Positions 48,080 to 61,024 are shown, counted from the first letter of the stretch. The stretch: 64,000 nucleotides of DNA from Emydura subglobosa (GCA_007922225.1 ML680086.1:5696259-5760258); one strand, 5' to 3'. Notes: generated from the letters alone by a model not told the origin. Numbers and translations: made by a program.

Positions 48080-49530
48080 GTAGGGCTTTTCCATGGCATT
48101 GCAGTTCCCGTGCAGTGACGATTGTTTTATTTGCCATGCTGTTTCTCCTGCTTTAACCAAACCGACCCTGACCTATAATATAACCTCCTCTGTGCCTCTC
48201 TAGAGCGAACTACAAACTAACAGCCACCTCCCTGCATGGGAATGAGCCCACAGTCAAGATAGGACTCTGCTCTAATGGAGTGTGCGTAGGGGGGAGGTGG
48301 AGCCCTGGAGTTTGGACAGTCAGAGGAATGCTGTTTTGGGTGATTGTCACGTCAGAGCTATTGGGGTACGAGGTGGCTAGCACTGAGCCTGTCCCTGGTC
48401 TCAGGGGAAAGGGCTTTCGGAGTATAACCCTACCTCAGCGTGCTCAGGATCCACCCCAGGTGACTTCATTGTCCTGCAGACCCACCGGTATCTGCGTGGT
48501 CCGACTCCGGACACCTCTCACCGTGAAACATCCCCCAAGCAGGTTCCGTCCCTACCTTAGCTAGGCAGGAGGCTCCTGCAAAATCGGCTACAAGGGGCTA
48601 TCCTGGATCTACAGGGTCCAGATGGCACCTCTGGCTTACAGCCGGATGCTGGTGTCTGAGAGTCACTCCTGGGGAGAGACCTTTCCAGCCCCTTTGCTAA
48701 GAGCTGCTGAGACAGCCCGTGAGCAAAACGCTCCACAGAGTGAACATCTGATAGGCAAATTGCAGTAAGGCTCAGCATGTCCCCAAGTCGCCGGGAGCTG
48801 TGAGAGCTCCTGGAACAGCAGCGTGCAGCTGGGCCCAAAGCACGCAGTCTCCGCTCGAGACGCCTGGAGCTGCTCCCCTTGAGGAGTTCTCCAGCAGCAC
48901 CGTCTCCTCATGGCACATACCTTGGGCCATCACCCTCTGAAATCTGACTGGCTGGGAGCGAGCCAGAAACCGTTTCACACTGTTCCCAGAATCAACCAGG
49001 ATGCGCCAACCTGAGCCCCACATCACCCAGCCCATGAGGAGCAGGGGCCATAGCTGAAAACTTGCGCACTCTTCGGCGCGCCAAGGGAGGGCAGGGGCTA
49101 GAGAGGGCTCCGGGCTCTCAAGATGAGGGAGATCTCCAGTGGAGGCCGCGGGGCAGGGCCCCTTTCTGACGCACACTCCCATTTGTTCAGAGTTCTATTT
49201 TCCTGCATGCTGCTGGATTTGAGCCCAGCCCCACCCGAGCTCCCAGCCCCTCCAGCCACTGCATGGCACCATAACTGGGGTTTGCACATTTTTTCCCTCT
49301 CTCTCTCTCCCACCCCACCCCCAAACAATCCAGCCCACGTGTCTCCTCATCCTGTGTTTCCTTTTGTTTTCCACATTGTCTTATGCCACGGTGATGAAGT
49401 TCCTCTTCCTCTTCATCCTTTTCGTTGTCTTGTAGTTCTTTGCCGTTTCTGAGACCCATTGTTTTGTTTTCTGGTTTTCTTTTCTTCCTGCCCTTTTGGT
49501 TTGTTCTCATTAACTTGCCCATGCATGCAG
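48080..49530 (+). other. Intron 5
   Basis: A 1.45-kb intron, donor gtaggg. Its last 250 bases (about 49285-49520) form an extended pyrimidine-rich zone that includes 'tccctctctctctctcccac'. No exon, repeat or RNA gene seen. Antisense open frames are shadows. Confidence 0.6.
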
Positions 49531-49692
49531 CAGCCTGACTTTAGGGACAGAACCCCGGACTGGGATGCAGTTGGGAGCCGGCCCCCTGACCTGTATCGCA
49601 GCAACAACACCATGGATGTGGATCCTAATGGGAAACTTCCCAGGAACTACAAGCCCTACCGAGCTGATGAGAACGAATGCTACATCACCGAG
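49531..49692 (+). CDS. MTCL2: MTCL2 exon 6
   Basis: Fifty-four codons begin QPDFRDRTPDWD and end YKPYRADENECYITE, between acceptor catgcatgcag and donor gtaggt, phase 0. The segment is not coiled coil; it is a polar, Pro/Asp/Arg-rich spacer, with PYRADEN the best conserved family motif. The acceptor is a tandem NAGNAG site (gcag|cag), so a variant lacking the first Gln is possible. It links the large coiled-coil exon to the next coiled coil beginning IKELQLVLAEA. Confidence 0.9.
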
Positions 49693-52013
49693 GTAGGTGG
49701 GCAGAGTTGGCGGGGGGGATCTCCCTGTCCTGCAGGAGGTGGGACTAGCCTAGAAAATGCAGAGTCAGCACAGCGCCCGGTGGTGGGAGGGGGGAGGCCA
49801 GAAGAAGTGAAAGGGGAGGTGTTGGTGTGGGGGTAGGGTAGCTTTGCCAGGGCCCTTGGGGATCTGCTGTGGGTGAGTTCTTGGTGCCTGTGTTCAGAGG
49901 GTCCACGGTGGATGGGGAGAGCTGCCCCTCTCTGTGGTGAATGGGTAACAGGAGAACACTGCTGAACCTGGGGGGCAGTGGGGCAGTCACAGTGCAGATC
50001 CCTTCCAGAGAGTGGAATGAGCAGGAATCCCCAGCTGGCAGACTGCCCCTCCTTGTGTGCCAGCACCTCCCACGGGGGAGCTGACTGTCCTGGGAGGATC
50101 CCAGGCTGCCATAAAGCCCTGCAGCCCCCAGCTGGTGAGATGGACACTGCAGGCATGCTCCTCCCAGCCGGACCACTTCCCTGAGCAAACTGGCACAGGG
50201 CAGCCAGGAGCCCCTGAGAGAGGGACAAGCACCATCAACCTGAGTGTCCCATACACGACTGGGGCCTGCGTGTCTGCTAGCTGCTGTAGGGGGAGGAGGC
50301 TTCCCCTGTCACCATCTCGCACCTCTCCGCTCAGTTCTCCCCGTATCTTTCTGAATCTTTGATTGCTTGTCCACTGGCAGTGAAGATTGTCTGGCCAGAA
50401 GAGTGCTTCCCACCCCAAACAAGGAGTGCTTTGCCCAGAGAACGCTCCATGCTTTCTGCAAGCTGTCCAGTGCTCTGTCTTTGACATGAAGCCTGGGGTA
50501 GTTGGCTTTCCACGGGCTCTGGAAAGTGGGTTTGCATCCTATCTCTGAGCCTCCTCCTCTGTGCCAGGGTCTTTATGCTTCTCTGGTGCAGCGTTACCCT
50601 CTGAGTCAGGCTGCTGAGCTTTTTACAGGGTTTAGCCCTGAATCAGGGTGCTTTGATGCTCCATTTTCATGCTTTTGTTGCCAACTAACGAAGCATCCAT
50701 GAGCCTAGCTCTTCTGCAGAGTTCAGAATGGTCTGTGGGTGTGTCGAGGGCAGCCTTGTATACCACATTGTACATTTCAGCAGCAGCTGCTAAATTTGCA
50801 ATGCAAAGCTGTAACAAATCAGAAAGGCCCCTTCCCTCCTCATTTCAGCTCCATTTGTGGTTTGCAGCAGAGGCAAGTAATCAGTTGGAGTTTTAATTTA
50901 CTCCAAAGCCAACTCTGGTTTGGCTGGAAAACCAAACAGTTGCTGGCCTTTCTGGCAGAAGATGGAGGCCTGGCTGTAGCTGAGGAGCCCTGCCTCTCCC
51001 CTCCCCAATCATTGCCCCAGAGCTTGGGTCAGGCACTCACAAACCACATTCACAGCACAGCTCTGCCTCAGCAATGCCTTGCTCCCGGTCCTACCATCTT
51101 CGCCCAAGGCATTGCTGGTGCGATTGGCAGCTTCATCCGCCCCCATTGTCCCAGTGCTGCCAGCTCACCCCAGCTGCCCCATTGTCCTTGTGCAGCAGGC
51201 ATGAAGCCGGACACTTGCCCAGTCAGCTTTTCTTGTCCTGGGCTTCTGGGTAGTAGGATTTTCCCCAGGATGGCCTGAAGGGGTTTCCCCACTCCCTTCT
51301 CCATCTGAGGGGTGATCGAGCCCCCGTGCCTGGGGAGCTGTCTCTGGACCAGCCCTTCAGCTCCTCTGCCAGGCCATGGGTCTCCACGCTGCTCCCTGAG
51401 TGCGTTGTGGCTTTGCCGTCCAGCAGAGAGGGCTTTGATCTGGGTTCCCAGTAAGGCCCAGCCTTTCCAAACCACTGAGCTCAGCTCCTCCTGGCAGCAG
51501 CACGACCAGGGATGGGGCCTTTCTGCTCTCGTATGCCTGGGAACAGTGACTGCCGTGAGGCACTAATAGAGCAAACGGTCGAACGCACCAGGCTCCGAGG
51601 GCTTGAATAGCTGAGTCCAGCGTGTGCATGTCTGCAGCCCCTGCCAGCTGCGCGCCTCGGTGCCTGTGGCTGGCTAGTAAGAAACCTCCCGGCCCCCAGC
51701 GGGGAAGGATCTTGCATCCCCATTTAAAGCTGGCTCGCCTGCAGCCCGAAGAGGGGACATGGTGAGCTCAGGGTCACGGCATGAGGCAGGGGCAGAGTCC
51801 AGGAGGCCGGGCTCTGAGCCCCCTCATCTGTCAGTTGGCCGGGTGGAACCCAAGAGAATTGAATCCACCGCCCACTCCAGTGCACTCCTGCCCCTCTGGT
51901 TCGGCACTGGGTGGGCTGTTCCTGGCCTGGCTCCCCACAGGAGAGGAACATGGCCGGGCAGGTCAGCACGGGGCGCCAGGTGACTGAGACCCCCTCCCTC
52001 CCCGTCCCTGCAG
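49693..52013 (+). other. Intron 6
   Basis: A 2.3-kb GC-rich intron with no recognisable exon or RNA gene. A weak MIR-like phrase on the minus strand at about 51745-51830 ('gctcagggtcacggcatgag') is the only repeat-like item. Confidence 0.55.
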
Positions 52014-52139
52014 ATCAAGGAGCTGCAGCTGGTGCTGGCTGAAGCCAACGAGAGCCTGCGGGGTCTGCAGGAGCAGCTTGCCCAGGAGAGGCAGCTGAGG
52101 AAGGAAGAGCTGGAGAACTTCTCCCAGAAGATCTGCCAG
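52014..52139 (+). CDS. MTCL2: MTCL2 exon 7
   Basis: Forty-two codons begin IKELQLVLAEANESLRGL and end LENFSQKICQ. The acceptor is strong, with a long pyrimidine tract (cccgtccctgcag), and the donor is gtgagt. The peptide is heptad coiled coil (LQEQLAQERQLRKEELENF) and restarts the coiled coil after the exon 6 spacer. Frame and phase are intact on both sides. Confidence 0.94.
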
Positions 52140-52939
52140 GTGAGTGAGAGACGCCACAGGGAACGGCCGCAGTGACCCGGGGGTGGGGGTCTGTGCCATG
52201 AGCGCCTGCCCCGTCTGGGCTGGGCAGGACCAGGAGCAGCCGAGAGCCAGGCTGTGGCTTGGGGAGGGGCCGAGCATAGAGCCCCCCAACTCCCTGCTCC
52301 AGCACTTCCTGGGCAGGCATGAGCTGAAGGCATGGGGCAGCCCCTGCCCACCCCATCTGCTGCGGAGAGGGGGAGTTTCTGCAACAGCTTGCAGCCGTCA
52401 GAGCCTTCAGAGGCGTGTGCAGCACCCAAGGTCCCACTAACTCAAACCCTTCTCCCCCGGCGCTGATGTAGTCACGGCCGGCCTAGCCGCGAGACCTCCA
52501 TTGCACAGGGGGCCCGTGGGGGAGCGCGCCACGTCCCTCCCCCGCCCACCAGCATGCACGCAGCTTGTGAGGGGCACACACTCCTCTGAGCTTGTCATAA
52601 GGGCGAGCATCCACCGCTTCCCTACTTCTGCCCCTTCCCCGCTGCTCCTGCCTGCAGCTCCCTGTCACAGCACCGCGATCTCCGGAGCTGGGTGACCCTG
52701 CTCTGAGCGCCCCTGGGGCAGGACTGGACCCTTCCTCCTCCAACTGCATCATGCGGCTTCCACCAGCGTCCCAGCCTGTGGGCCAGGGAGTGAGTGACAG
52801 AGCCAGCTGCTCTACTCTCTTCTCAGTCCCTGCCAGCCCCGAGTGTCCCTCCCCAGCAGGGGCCTAGCCGCTGCAGACCCCTTGTGTGGCCATGGGGTGG
52901 GGTCCTGCAGCGTTCCTGCTCACGATGGCTCTCCCCCAG
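52140..52939 (+). other. Intron 7
   Basis: The shortest intron, 800 bases, donor gtgagt and acceptor ctcccccag. GC-rich, with no repeat or extra exon seen. Confidence 0.65.
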
Positions 52940-53170
52940 CTGAGGGAAGACCAGCAGAAGGCTCTCCTGAGGCGGGAGTTTGAACTGCAGAGCCTGAGCC
53001 TCCAGAGGCGGCTGGAGCAGAAGTTCTGGAGCCAGGAGAAGAACCTCCTGGTGCAGGAATCCCAGCAATTCAAGCAGAACTTCCTGCTGCTCTTCATGAA
53101 GCTCAAGTGGTTCCTCAAACGCTGGAGACAGGGGAAGATCCTCCACAGTGAGGGGGATGGCTTCTTGGAG
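52940..53170 (+). CDS. MTCL2: MTCL2 exon 8
   Basis: Seventy-seven codons run from LREDQQKALLRREFELQ to LHSEGDGFLE, between acceptor gctctcccccag and donor gtaggg, phase 0. It contains the nearly invariant family segment RRLEQKFWSQEK and the hydrophobic-basic block NFLLLFMKLKWFLKRWRQGK, unusual within an otherwise polar coiled coil because of its Phe/Leu/Trp content. That block reads as an amphipathic helix, not a membrane span, because Lys and Arg interrupt it; a protein- or membrane-surface contact is inference. High similarity to human MTCL2 as I recall it makes this one of the most secure exons. Confidence 0.96.
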
Positions 53171-54860
53171 GTAGGGCTTGCTGCCTGGCCCATGTACTGT
53201 GGGGAGTGGGGGGAGCCTGCGTCAGCCAGGAGAGGGGGTGGCTTAGGGGAGGAGAGCTAAGCAGGAGCTGTCATCCCATAGCCTGGTGGGTTCGGGGCTG
53301 CACAGTCCCAGCTGCTGGGAAGGAGACTTGCAGCATCGAGGCCAGGGTGCCGCGCAGGCAGCTTGCCAGGAAACATGGAGTGGAGCCGGTCCCAGCCATT
53401 GTGAGCCTTCACAGCAAGGTGCAGCCTGCAGGCCCAGCCTCCTGCTGCCCGAGAGGGAGTTTGGCACACTGGGACCTGCAATCTCTGGGCTATGCAAACC
53501 CTCTGGCCTGTTGCCCACTCCCCCACTTCTGGCTGGGAAGAGGCACCTGTAGGGACAGTGGGGGTTGGCATGGCTTAGCCGTTCCCCGCTCTCTCTCACG
53601 GGACTGCGAATAAGCCCGGCTTGCTCTGTCCTGGGTGGGTCCCTTCCCCTGGGAGCCCCAGGCCGAGGCTGCGTGTGGGACAGCCTGGGCAGTGCCTGCC
53701 TGGTCGCTCCGCACTGGCGCAGGAGGTGCGGGAGCAGCACAGAGACGTTGGAGCAGCAGCAGGGCTAATGGCCCATCGCCTTGTGTGTCAGTCATTCCCA
53801 TGGGCAGAGGTGGTGCCTGGCGGAGGGTTTTTCTGGCTAGGGTGTGTTGCTGTCCAGGGAAAAGGGCCCCGTCTCAGGTTCTGCTCTCTGCCTCTCCCCT
53901 CACTCAGGGACAGGGCTGGCTGCTGGAAATGCGGCTGCTAAACATCAGCCTGCACTCAGATCCCCACAGTGGGGGAGGACTGTCACATGCTAGTGAGGAT
54001 ATCACAGGGGAGTCCTGAGCCAGTGCAGGTCAGCCGCAGAGATGGCAGCCCTGCATCCAAGCAGGCAGGTCAGGGCCAGTTGGTCTTGGGGCTGCACCTC
54101 TGAATCGTTACTGGTTGTGTGCGCTCCTGGGACGCCTGTCTGCTGGCCAAAGCCAGGGCAGCTTCTCTCTGTTCCAACGCCAGCTGAGTGCAGGGGCTGC
54201 CCACTGGGAAGCTTGCCCAGCACCTGTCTGTCCTGAGCTTGGGCTCCAGTCCCTCGCTTCTCCGAGCCCTGAACTCAGTCACAGATAAGAACAAATGATG
54301 TGCACAGGACGTGCAGCCTCTGAACGGCAGCAGCAGTGTCTGAGGCTTGTTAACAACAGCCTCATTGTTGGCCTGGCCTTGTGCTGAGGCCAGATGAATC
54401 TTCCCTGGCACGGGGCTATGGTTTCTGGTGCCTGGTACAGAAGAGCAGGAAACATGAACTGGGGAGGTGCTGGGACCTGCCCCCTTTCTGCCCCACAACT
54501 CTGCTGAAGGCCCTCAGTCCGCACGTGCAGCTGCATCCCCCATTATTCCCATCCTGGGTCCCCACACAGAGCTTTATTGGTGCCCCTCAGTCCCAGCTCA
54601 CGGTGCCCTCCTGTCCTTGGGCTCTGCTGGGCACCAGCAGCCAGGGGTGCCAGCTTTGTAATGCTGAGCCCCTGCTTCCCAGCATACCTGTGTCTCTCAG
54701 AGACGCTGAGCCCCTCTTCTCATCTCACTGCCCCAGGGCCCTTCCCTCCGCTTCCCTGGGCCAGGAGCCCCTCGTCTGCCACAGACGGAGGCTGAGGGGG
54801 ACAAGCGAGTGCAGTCGCTGCAGCCCCTCCAACCCCCATTGCATCTTGTCATGCTTCCAG
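53171..54860 (+). other. Intron 8
   Basis: A 1.7-kb GC-rich intron. I see no named repeat, RNA gene or extra exon. The open frame running into exon 9 from 54381 is fortuitous: its upstream part has no conserved sequence. Confidence 0.6.
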
Positions 54861-54962
54861 GTGAACAGTATGAAAGAGCTGTACCTGCTCATCGAGGAGG
54901 AGGAGCTCACCCCACAGCCCGATAACAAGACGTGTGCCAGTGACGCCTGGACCCAGAACACG
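54861..54962 (+). CDS. MTCL2: MTCL2 exon 9
   Basis: Thirty-four codons, VNSMKELYLLIEEEE through SDAWTQNT, with acceptor catgcttccag and donor gtgagc. The N-terminal half is the family motif SMKELYLLxEEEE; the second half is a polar non-coiled stretch containing DNKTC. The last codon ACG abuts the donor; the junction to exon 10 restores the conserved QNT-PNEY sequence. Phase 0 on both sides. Confidence 0.93.
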
Positions 54963-57438
54963 GTGAGCTGGGAGCCCGGCACATCTGCTATGGCGGGCAG
55001 TCGTGTGCTGAGCAGGGTGGGGCTGTGGCAGCGCTCTGTGGTCTCGGCTCAACGCGGCTCCCCTGGCCCAGGCTGGCTCTAGCGAGCGTAGAGACTGGGC
55101 GTGTTTGTGGGCCCGGTGCCTCATGTCCCATCTCCATTTCCTGCTCGGATCTCCTAGGTTCCCAGGGGACTGTGCAGGGCCGGGGGGGAGAGGGGGTGCT
55201 ATGTCCCTGGCAGCTACCCCTCTGTCCTGCCCTCCTGGCAGCACCCCAAACCCAGCCTCGGCGGCCTGGGTGCAGGCCCAGGCTGGTAGGCCAGAGGCCT
55301 GGTGTGGGCTAGGAGCAGGTGCTCCGTGCGAGTTCCCACGGGACTCTCACGCTATTTGTAAGCGTTGAGGATTGGAAAGTGGTGCTGATGCCATGCAGAT
55401 GAGCCATGTGAGCCCGTACGTAGCTCCCAGCACCAGCGCGCTGCCCTCGCTGAGTGCGGGCCTTTCTCACAGAGGAGAGGTGCAGCATCCTTGTAACGGG
55501 CAGGGGAGGGGTTGGCGGCTCCAGAAGGCCTGGTCTCCGCCACTGGCGGCTGTGGAGAGGCCTGGGTTGGGTGCGTGGGGCTGAGGTTCAGAGCCTGCCC
55601 CAGCTGAGGCTCATAGCACAGATCCCTGCTACCTTGGAGAGCAGCAGCCATCTGATGTCTGTGCGTAGCACTGGTAAAGTAGAAGCTGGGTGGGAGAGAA
55701 CCTGCATCTGGCTTCCAGGCTGGGCTCTGAGGGGCACTGAAGTGCTGGGCACCTGTCACCAGCTGCCCCCACCAGCAAGGTATCTCAAAGCGGGCAAACA
55801 GGGCAGCTGTGGCCAGCAGGAATCCCCAGGCTGGGCCCTGGCCAGCTGGAATAGCTGCACTGGGCCATTACGGTTTTTGTGTCATGGAAAGCAAGGGGCT
55901 GGGCCTGACCAGCAAAACCCAGGCCTAGTTTGTGGCAGAGCCGCTGTATCCTGTGGGCTCTGACTTCCTGCTGCTCTGTCTGCTGAGAACCAGGTGCCCC
56001 TGAACCTAGCTCCTTCCCATGAAAGACACAGTGGCTGGGTGTAGCTGACAGCATAAAGGAGCTGCACTTCCCAGCCCTGGGGCTGCACACCTGCCTGCCC
56101 TTCCCACAGCGCTAGCCTGGGATCTCAGCGACCAAGTGCCAGTGCAGACAGAGCCTCCTCCCCCTCCAGCGTGCCTGCCTGCGTGCCCCTCTGCACCTGG
56201 CCTGCAGTGCCCTGAGCAGCGTGACCTTGCACATTCCTCCTCTTCTCTGGTCCTCCAGGGCCATGGGGTGACTAGCATGCTGGGCGAGGCCCTGAGACTA
56301 GAACCTGGTCAGCAGCTCCCAGATGGAGACTGACCTCTCTGCCGCTGCAGGCCTGGCCTTCCTGAGAGCTCAGGGCAGGACCAGGTGTACAGCCACCTTC
56401 TACAACTTTGTGGGGCTGGGGCAATGGCCTCTGCCCCTCCTCACAGGCTGGGGTGGGGGCAGCCCCTAAATGCTGGCTGCAGGTATGTGCACAAGCTATC
56501 TGACACCCCGGGGCGTCTCATGCACTGTTTCCTCAGCCCCCTGTCCTGGAGCTGCTCCAGCTGGGGGAGGGAGACTGCCGATGGGCGCAGAGAGCGGGCG
56601 GCAGTGACACTCAGCTGCTGCTGGGCTGAGTCACCTTCTCCAAAGTGGTGCTAGGCAAAGGGGAGAGGACAGCGCCCTGGAGGTTGGCACTGCCGGCGGG
56701 AGAGCCCCTAGGCGTGCCCCAGGGCTCCTCTGTGGCCTGGCAGCTTCACAGGCCGGGGGGGGAGAGTTAGACCCCAGGGAACAGGGCTGGGGTTGCAGCC
56801 ATTCTCTGCCCCTGGATTTGCTGGTTCTCCATCCCCACTGCCCGGGGCCGGCATGAATGACAGGAACACTATGGCCTGCAGCACTTTCCTAGCGACCTGC
56901 CAGGCTGGGCCGGGTCCTTCTCCCCCTTGTATGAGGGAGACAGAGGCACAGGGTGAGCGGGAGATTTGTGGAGCTCTGCCTCCCAGTCCTGTGCTCTGCC
57001 CACTCAACTCTGCAGCCTAGTAGACTGGAGGGATAGGGTGTTTCTTCTGTGCCCCTCCCCCATGGGACCATCCCCTTCAGCAGGGGGCTTCGACACGTTT
57101 GATCCTGAGCGTGTATTGCAGGTGCTTTTACAGCCCCTTTCTGGAGGGACCGTTCCCAAGGTGGGGCGGGAACTGAGCAGCCCTGCTGCTGAGCTGTCTG
57201 TAGGGTAGGGTAAGTGTTCTTGAAACTCAGGTAGCACAGCCGAGCACAGACCCCTGGACCTGCAGAGCTGCCTCTCCCTGTCCTCGCTGCCTGACCTAGA
57301 CAGACACTGGGCCCACTGAGCCCTGTGGCTCCAGGAAGGCGGACAGCATTGTCGTCGTCGTCGACCCCCCCGTTTCCCCCCCAGTACAGGGGCCTGTGAA
57401 CAGTTGTTCACGCCTTTCTCCCTTCCCTTGCCTGGCAG
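54963..57438 (+). other. Intron 9
   Basis: A 2.5-kb intron. A weak minus-strand MIR-like phrase lies at about 56930-57010 ('acagaggcacagggtgagcg', 'cctgtgctctgcccactc'). A short (GTC)n run is at 57351-57363, close to the exon 10 acceptor. Nothing else recognised. Confidence 0.55.
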
Positions 57439-57606
57439 CCCAATGAGTATGTCAAGACCCTGGCAGACATGAAGGTGATGCTGAAGGAGCTGTGCACGGA
57501 GCTGCGCGAGGAAAGGCGGGGCATGAATGAGCTGCAGCAGCAATTTGCCAAGGCCAAGGCTGCCTGGGAGATGGAGCGGACAGAGCTCAAGTGCCACATC
57601 GCCCAG
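57439..57606 (+). CDS. MTCL2: MTCL2 exon 10
   Basis: Fifty-six codons from PNEYVKTLADMKVMLKEL to TELKCHIAQ, with acceptor cttgcctggcag and donor gtaaga, a good consensus donor, phase 0. The sequence is coiled coil (LREERRGMNELQQQFAKAKAAWEMER), matching human MTCL2. No exon matching the following family sequence (expected to carry a coiled coil of the type ELTRQLQISERNW and then the long C-terminal tail) is found up to 64000. The gene therefore continues to the right. Confidence 0.95.
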
Positions 57607-59440
57607 GTAAGAACTGCAGACACACATTGGACTCGTGAAGGTGGGGGGGGGGAAGTTTCCCCTCCCTCGTCACCCTGAATTCCCTGCTTTGGGCTGACCA
57701 TCTGTCCAGGCCAGCCGGGTGGGCCCCCAGCAGATCCCCTCTGCAGGGTGTTGAATGCTGACTGCTTCCCCAGCTCACAGCTCAGCAGAGCTTCCTGGGG
57801 CTGGTCTAATATCAGATGGGCTGGGAGTTGCAGGGGCTGGGGCAGAGGATGAGAGCAGTGCATTGTGGGAATCTTAATTAGCAATCCCTGCTCCTGCGGA
57901 GGGAGTTTCTATAGCAACAGGGCTGACACTGAGGAGCCAGTTGTTAGAGTAAATGATGCCCGTTATTTCCCTTGCAGGGATTGCTGGGGCTGGGGACCCA
58001 TAGCAGATGGGGAGGAGGATCCTGGCTTGAGAGATTGGGATGGAAGCAGTAGAGAGGCGGCCTGGCCATCATGCAGCGAGCCCTGAGGGCGCTCAGCGGG
58101 GACCCTGCAACATTAGCCAAACAGGAGCGTTTTCCAGCACCAGTCTCATGAACTGGGATGTGGGCAGTCAAGTCTAGTGGTTGGAGTAGGAGTCAGGCAC
58201 CAGTATGGTAGTAGGGCTGGAACGGACTGGGCAAGCCATGAGCAGGGCTGGGAACAAGCCAGGAGCAGGACTGGTACAGAAGAGAGCGCAGCTGCAGGCA
58301 TGTCCGATGAGCAGCCAGAGATCATTCAGTCATTGCTGTAGGGCATAAAATCAGGCTTGGTGACCTCCCTCAGGTGGAGTGGGCCATCAGGTGCCCCTGC
58401 TGTGCTCAGAGGCTGCCTGGAGACTGAGCAAACGCAGCTGCAAGTCCTCACTACTGACAACCACTCATTTTGGGAGACAGAGAGGGGTGGTACCCTCCAG
58501 ACTCTGCCCATAATCCAGGCTCCACACGTGATGCCAAAATGAGCTGCCTTTTGGGGCGGGCTTGACTGTGCAGTTCTCATAAAATGAAAATCTCCTTTCT
58601 TGGGTGCTGATCTGCAGTGACATAGTAACAGCCATGCCATCTAGATAGCTGTCATGAGACTGTAGATTAACCCACATGGCGATGCATGGATCGGCTCCCA
58701 TCTCTGAGCTCTTGTCAGGCTCTCTGCAGGCTCAGATAGACGTCTCCACATTTACGACACTAGAGTCACCTCCTCAACCAGGGGGCCGGAGACTTAATCT
58801 TGTAAACTGACGCTGTGGTGTAGGAGCACGTGACATAGCCACCAAGGAGAAGAATCTGCCCCGTTTTATGAGTTAATCCCCAGGGAGCAGCACCCTGGGG
58901 CCTGCGCCTGCCCCAGCTCTGCACCCAGGCTCCCTGTAGGCCTAAGTAAAGGGGAAGGCCATGCTGCTGGGCATGGCACTGGAATGCCGACAGCATATGG
59001 GGAGGGCAGGTGGGGCAGCAGAAAGCACAGCTGAGCAGTATCCCAGGTGGCGATGGACATCTGTGGGGAAGGCTCGGATGCCCTGTGATGCCCAGAGGTG
59101 CAGTACTGCCTGACACCAAGCACCCCATGTCCCTGTGCTTCTCATCCCAGCGAGCAGCCTGACCCTAGCTGTCATGCCCCTCCTGTTACAACCTTCTCTG
59201 GCCGGCCCATGAGTGAGGAGATCCATACAGCATCCTCCAGACGCAACCCCCCACCCGAGCACTGCCCCCAGGCTGCAGGGCAGTCCCTACCCTGGCACTG
59301 TATTGAAAGGAGTCCCCACTACATGTGACCTGGTACGGCTCCAGCACATGCCTTGGTGTTGTGGTCCCAGGGGATAAAACAACACACCCCTAGTGAGCCG
59401 CTCACAGGCCTGTGCGAAGCGTCCCCTCCAGCACCAGGTT

Positions 59441-59453
59441 CCCCCCCCCCCCC
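59441..59453 (+). repeat. C13 homopolymer
   Basis: Thirteen consecutive C followed by 'tcccc'. It is a slippage-prone site and its length may be imprecise. Confidence 0.85.
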
Positions 59454-61024
59454 TCCCCGTCCTGCCCAGCCTCTGAACTGCATGGGGAAGGGAAAGTGGC
59501 AGATGTGGGAGGAGCCTTTTCTGTAAGCTGGGCCTTTGCCCCAGGCCGTGTCCTGGCCCCTCTGACAGCCAGGCCAGAGGCAGACGACCCCACACGCAGC
59601 AGGAAGAGCTAGACATGTGGTCTGGAGGGGGAGCCCTGTCAGGAAGGGAACAGAGCCCCTGCCAGACCTGATCAGCTCGGGATGGCTCAGCCTAGGCTAG
59701 TGCCTGTCTCTGCTGCTAGAGGAAGGAGCAAGACAGCGCCCCGGACGCATGGTGGGGTGAGCTGCCTGCGAAGCAGGTTTCTTCCTGACCCATCAGTCAG
59801 CGGGTGGCTTGAGCCCTGATTCCTGGGCTGGAGTTGTAGGCTGGAGGGGGGCAAAGCTCCAGCCCTTGGGTCTGAGCTATGTGCTGTGAGATGGGAGAAG
59901 AGGAAGGTCTTGAGCCATGGCCTTGGAGCAAAGGACAGCAGGTCTAGGGAGTGCCCCTGACACGGTGCGTCTCGTGGGAACAGCATCCACCAGCAGCTCT
60001 TCCTGGTGCCGGAATGACAGCCAGCTTGTGGCGTTGGCTCTGCAGAATCTCCACAGCGTGGCTGCTCGGTGCCCTGAAGGGTCTGCTCTGCGGGCCGCTC
60101 TCCTGGCAGCTGCCCCCACTTTCATCCCCATGGGCGAGAGCCATTCAGGCCCAGTGGCTGCATGGGGCCAGGGGAACAGCTGTCAGTCAGGGCAGTGGAT
60201 CCTGCTAGGTGCTTCAATCCCAAAGGCACTGCCAGTAGGGATGTCACAGGCCGGGAGGCAGAGGAACTGGACAGCAGGGCTCAGGATGGGGATCCTTGGG
60301 CCTGGCTGTGCTCTGGCTGAGACATGGGGGAGCAGTGGAAGCTTGTCTGTGTGGTGGTGATCCTCCCTCCCTTTGTTTCTGTACGGTGAGGAGGAGCCCA
60401 GAAACCCTTCTGCCAGTGTTGGGGCCGCAGGGGTAGGGTCCTGGCAGAGCCAGGGTTAGCAGCCAGGAAGCGTGGCTGTGAGAAGTGCCATAAAAATGCA
60501 GCTGTTCCATAATAGCGCTATGCCACAGAGGAGCTGTGTCAGCGGCTGCAGAGTGGTGCTGGCCAGCCAAGAACCCTTCAGAGGGGCCGGCTGCAAAGCT
60601 CAGAGCCTCCCCCCGCTGGCCTTTCGTTAGTGATGCTCACAAGGGAAATGCCAGAGCTGCAGCATGACCGCTACAGATCTGCCAACCGCTTAAATGCTTG
60701 CATACAAGGCTGGGTGCATGGCCTGACTCCAGGGTCTCTGCCACTAGCCCTCCAACTGCTGTTATTTCCTGGGCATCTGGTTCTCCTCCCTGAGCTTACA
60801 CCCACACCGCATCCGCTCATGTGGCTTCTGTAAGCTGCGTATCTAAGGGGTTAGTAACGGGTTGCCAACTCCGCTTTCTTCGGGAGGGGGTTGTTCTCCA
60901 AATCTTAGAGAAAACAGAGGGGGGACACAGAGCTCTCCTGCTGCAGTGAGTGAGGCTGCCACTGCTGGGTTTCCCCAGACAGACGTGTGCCCACGCTGGG
61001 GTTGGAGGGGTCATTTCTAGCTCA

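Noticed and set aside
54381..55082. 233-codon plus-strand open frame covering exon 9
   Set aside because: Only 54861-54962 is conserved MTCL2 sequence with splice sites; the flanking codons are fortuitously open intron.
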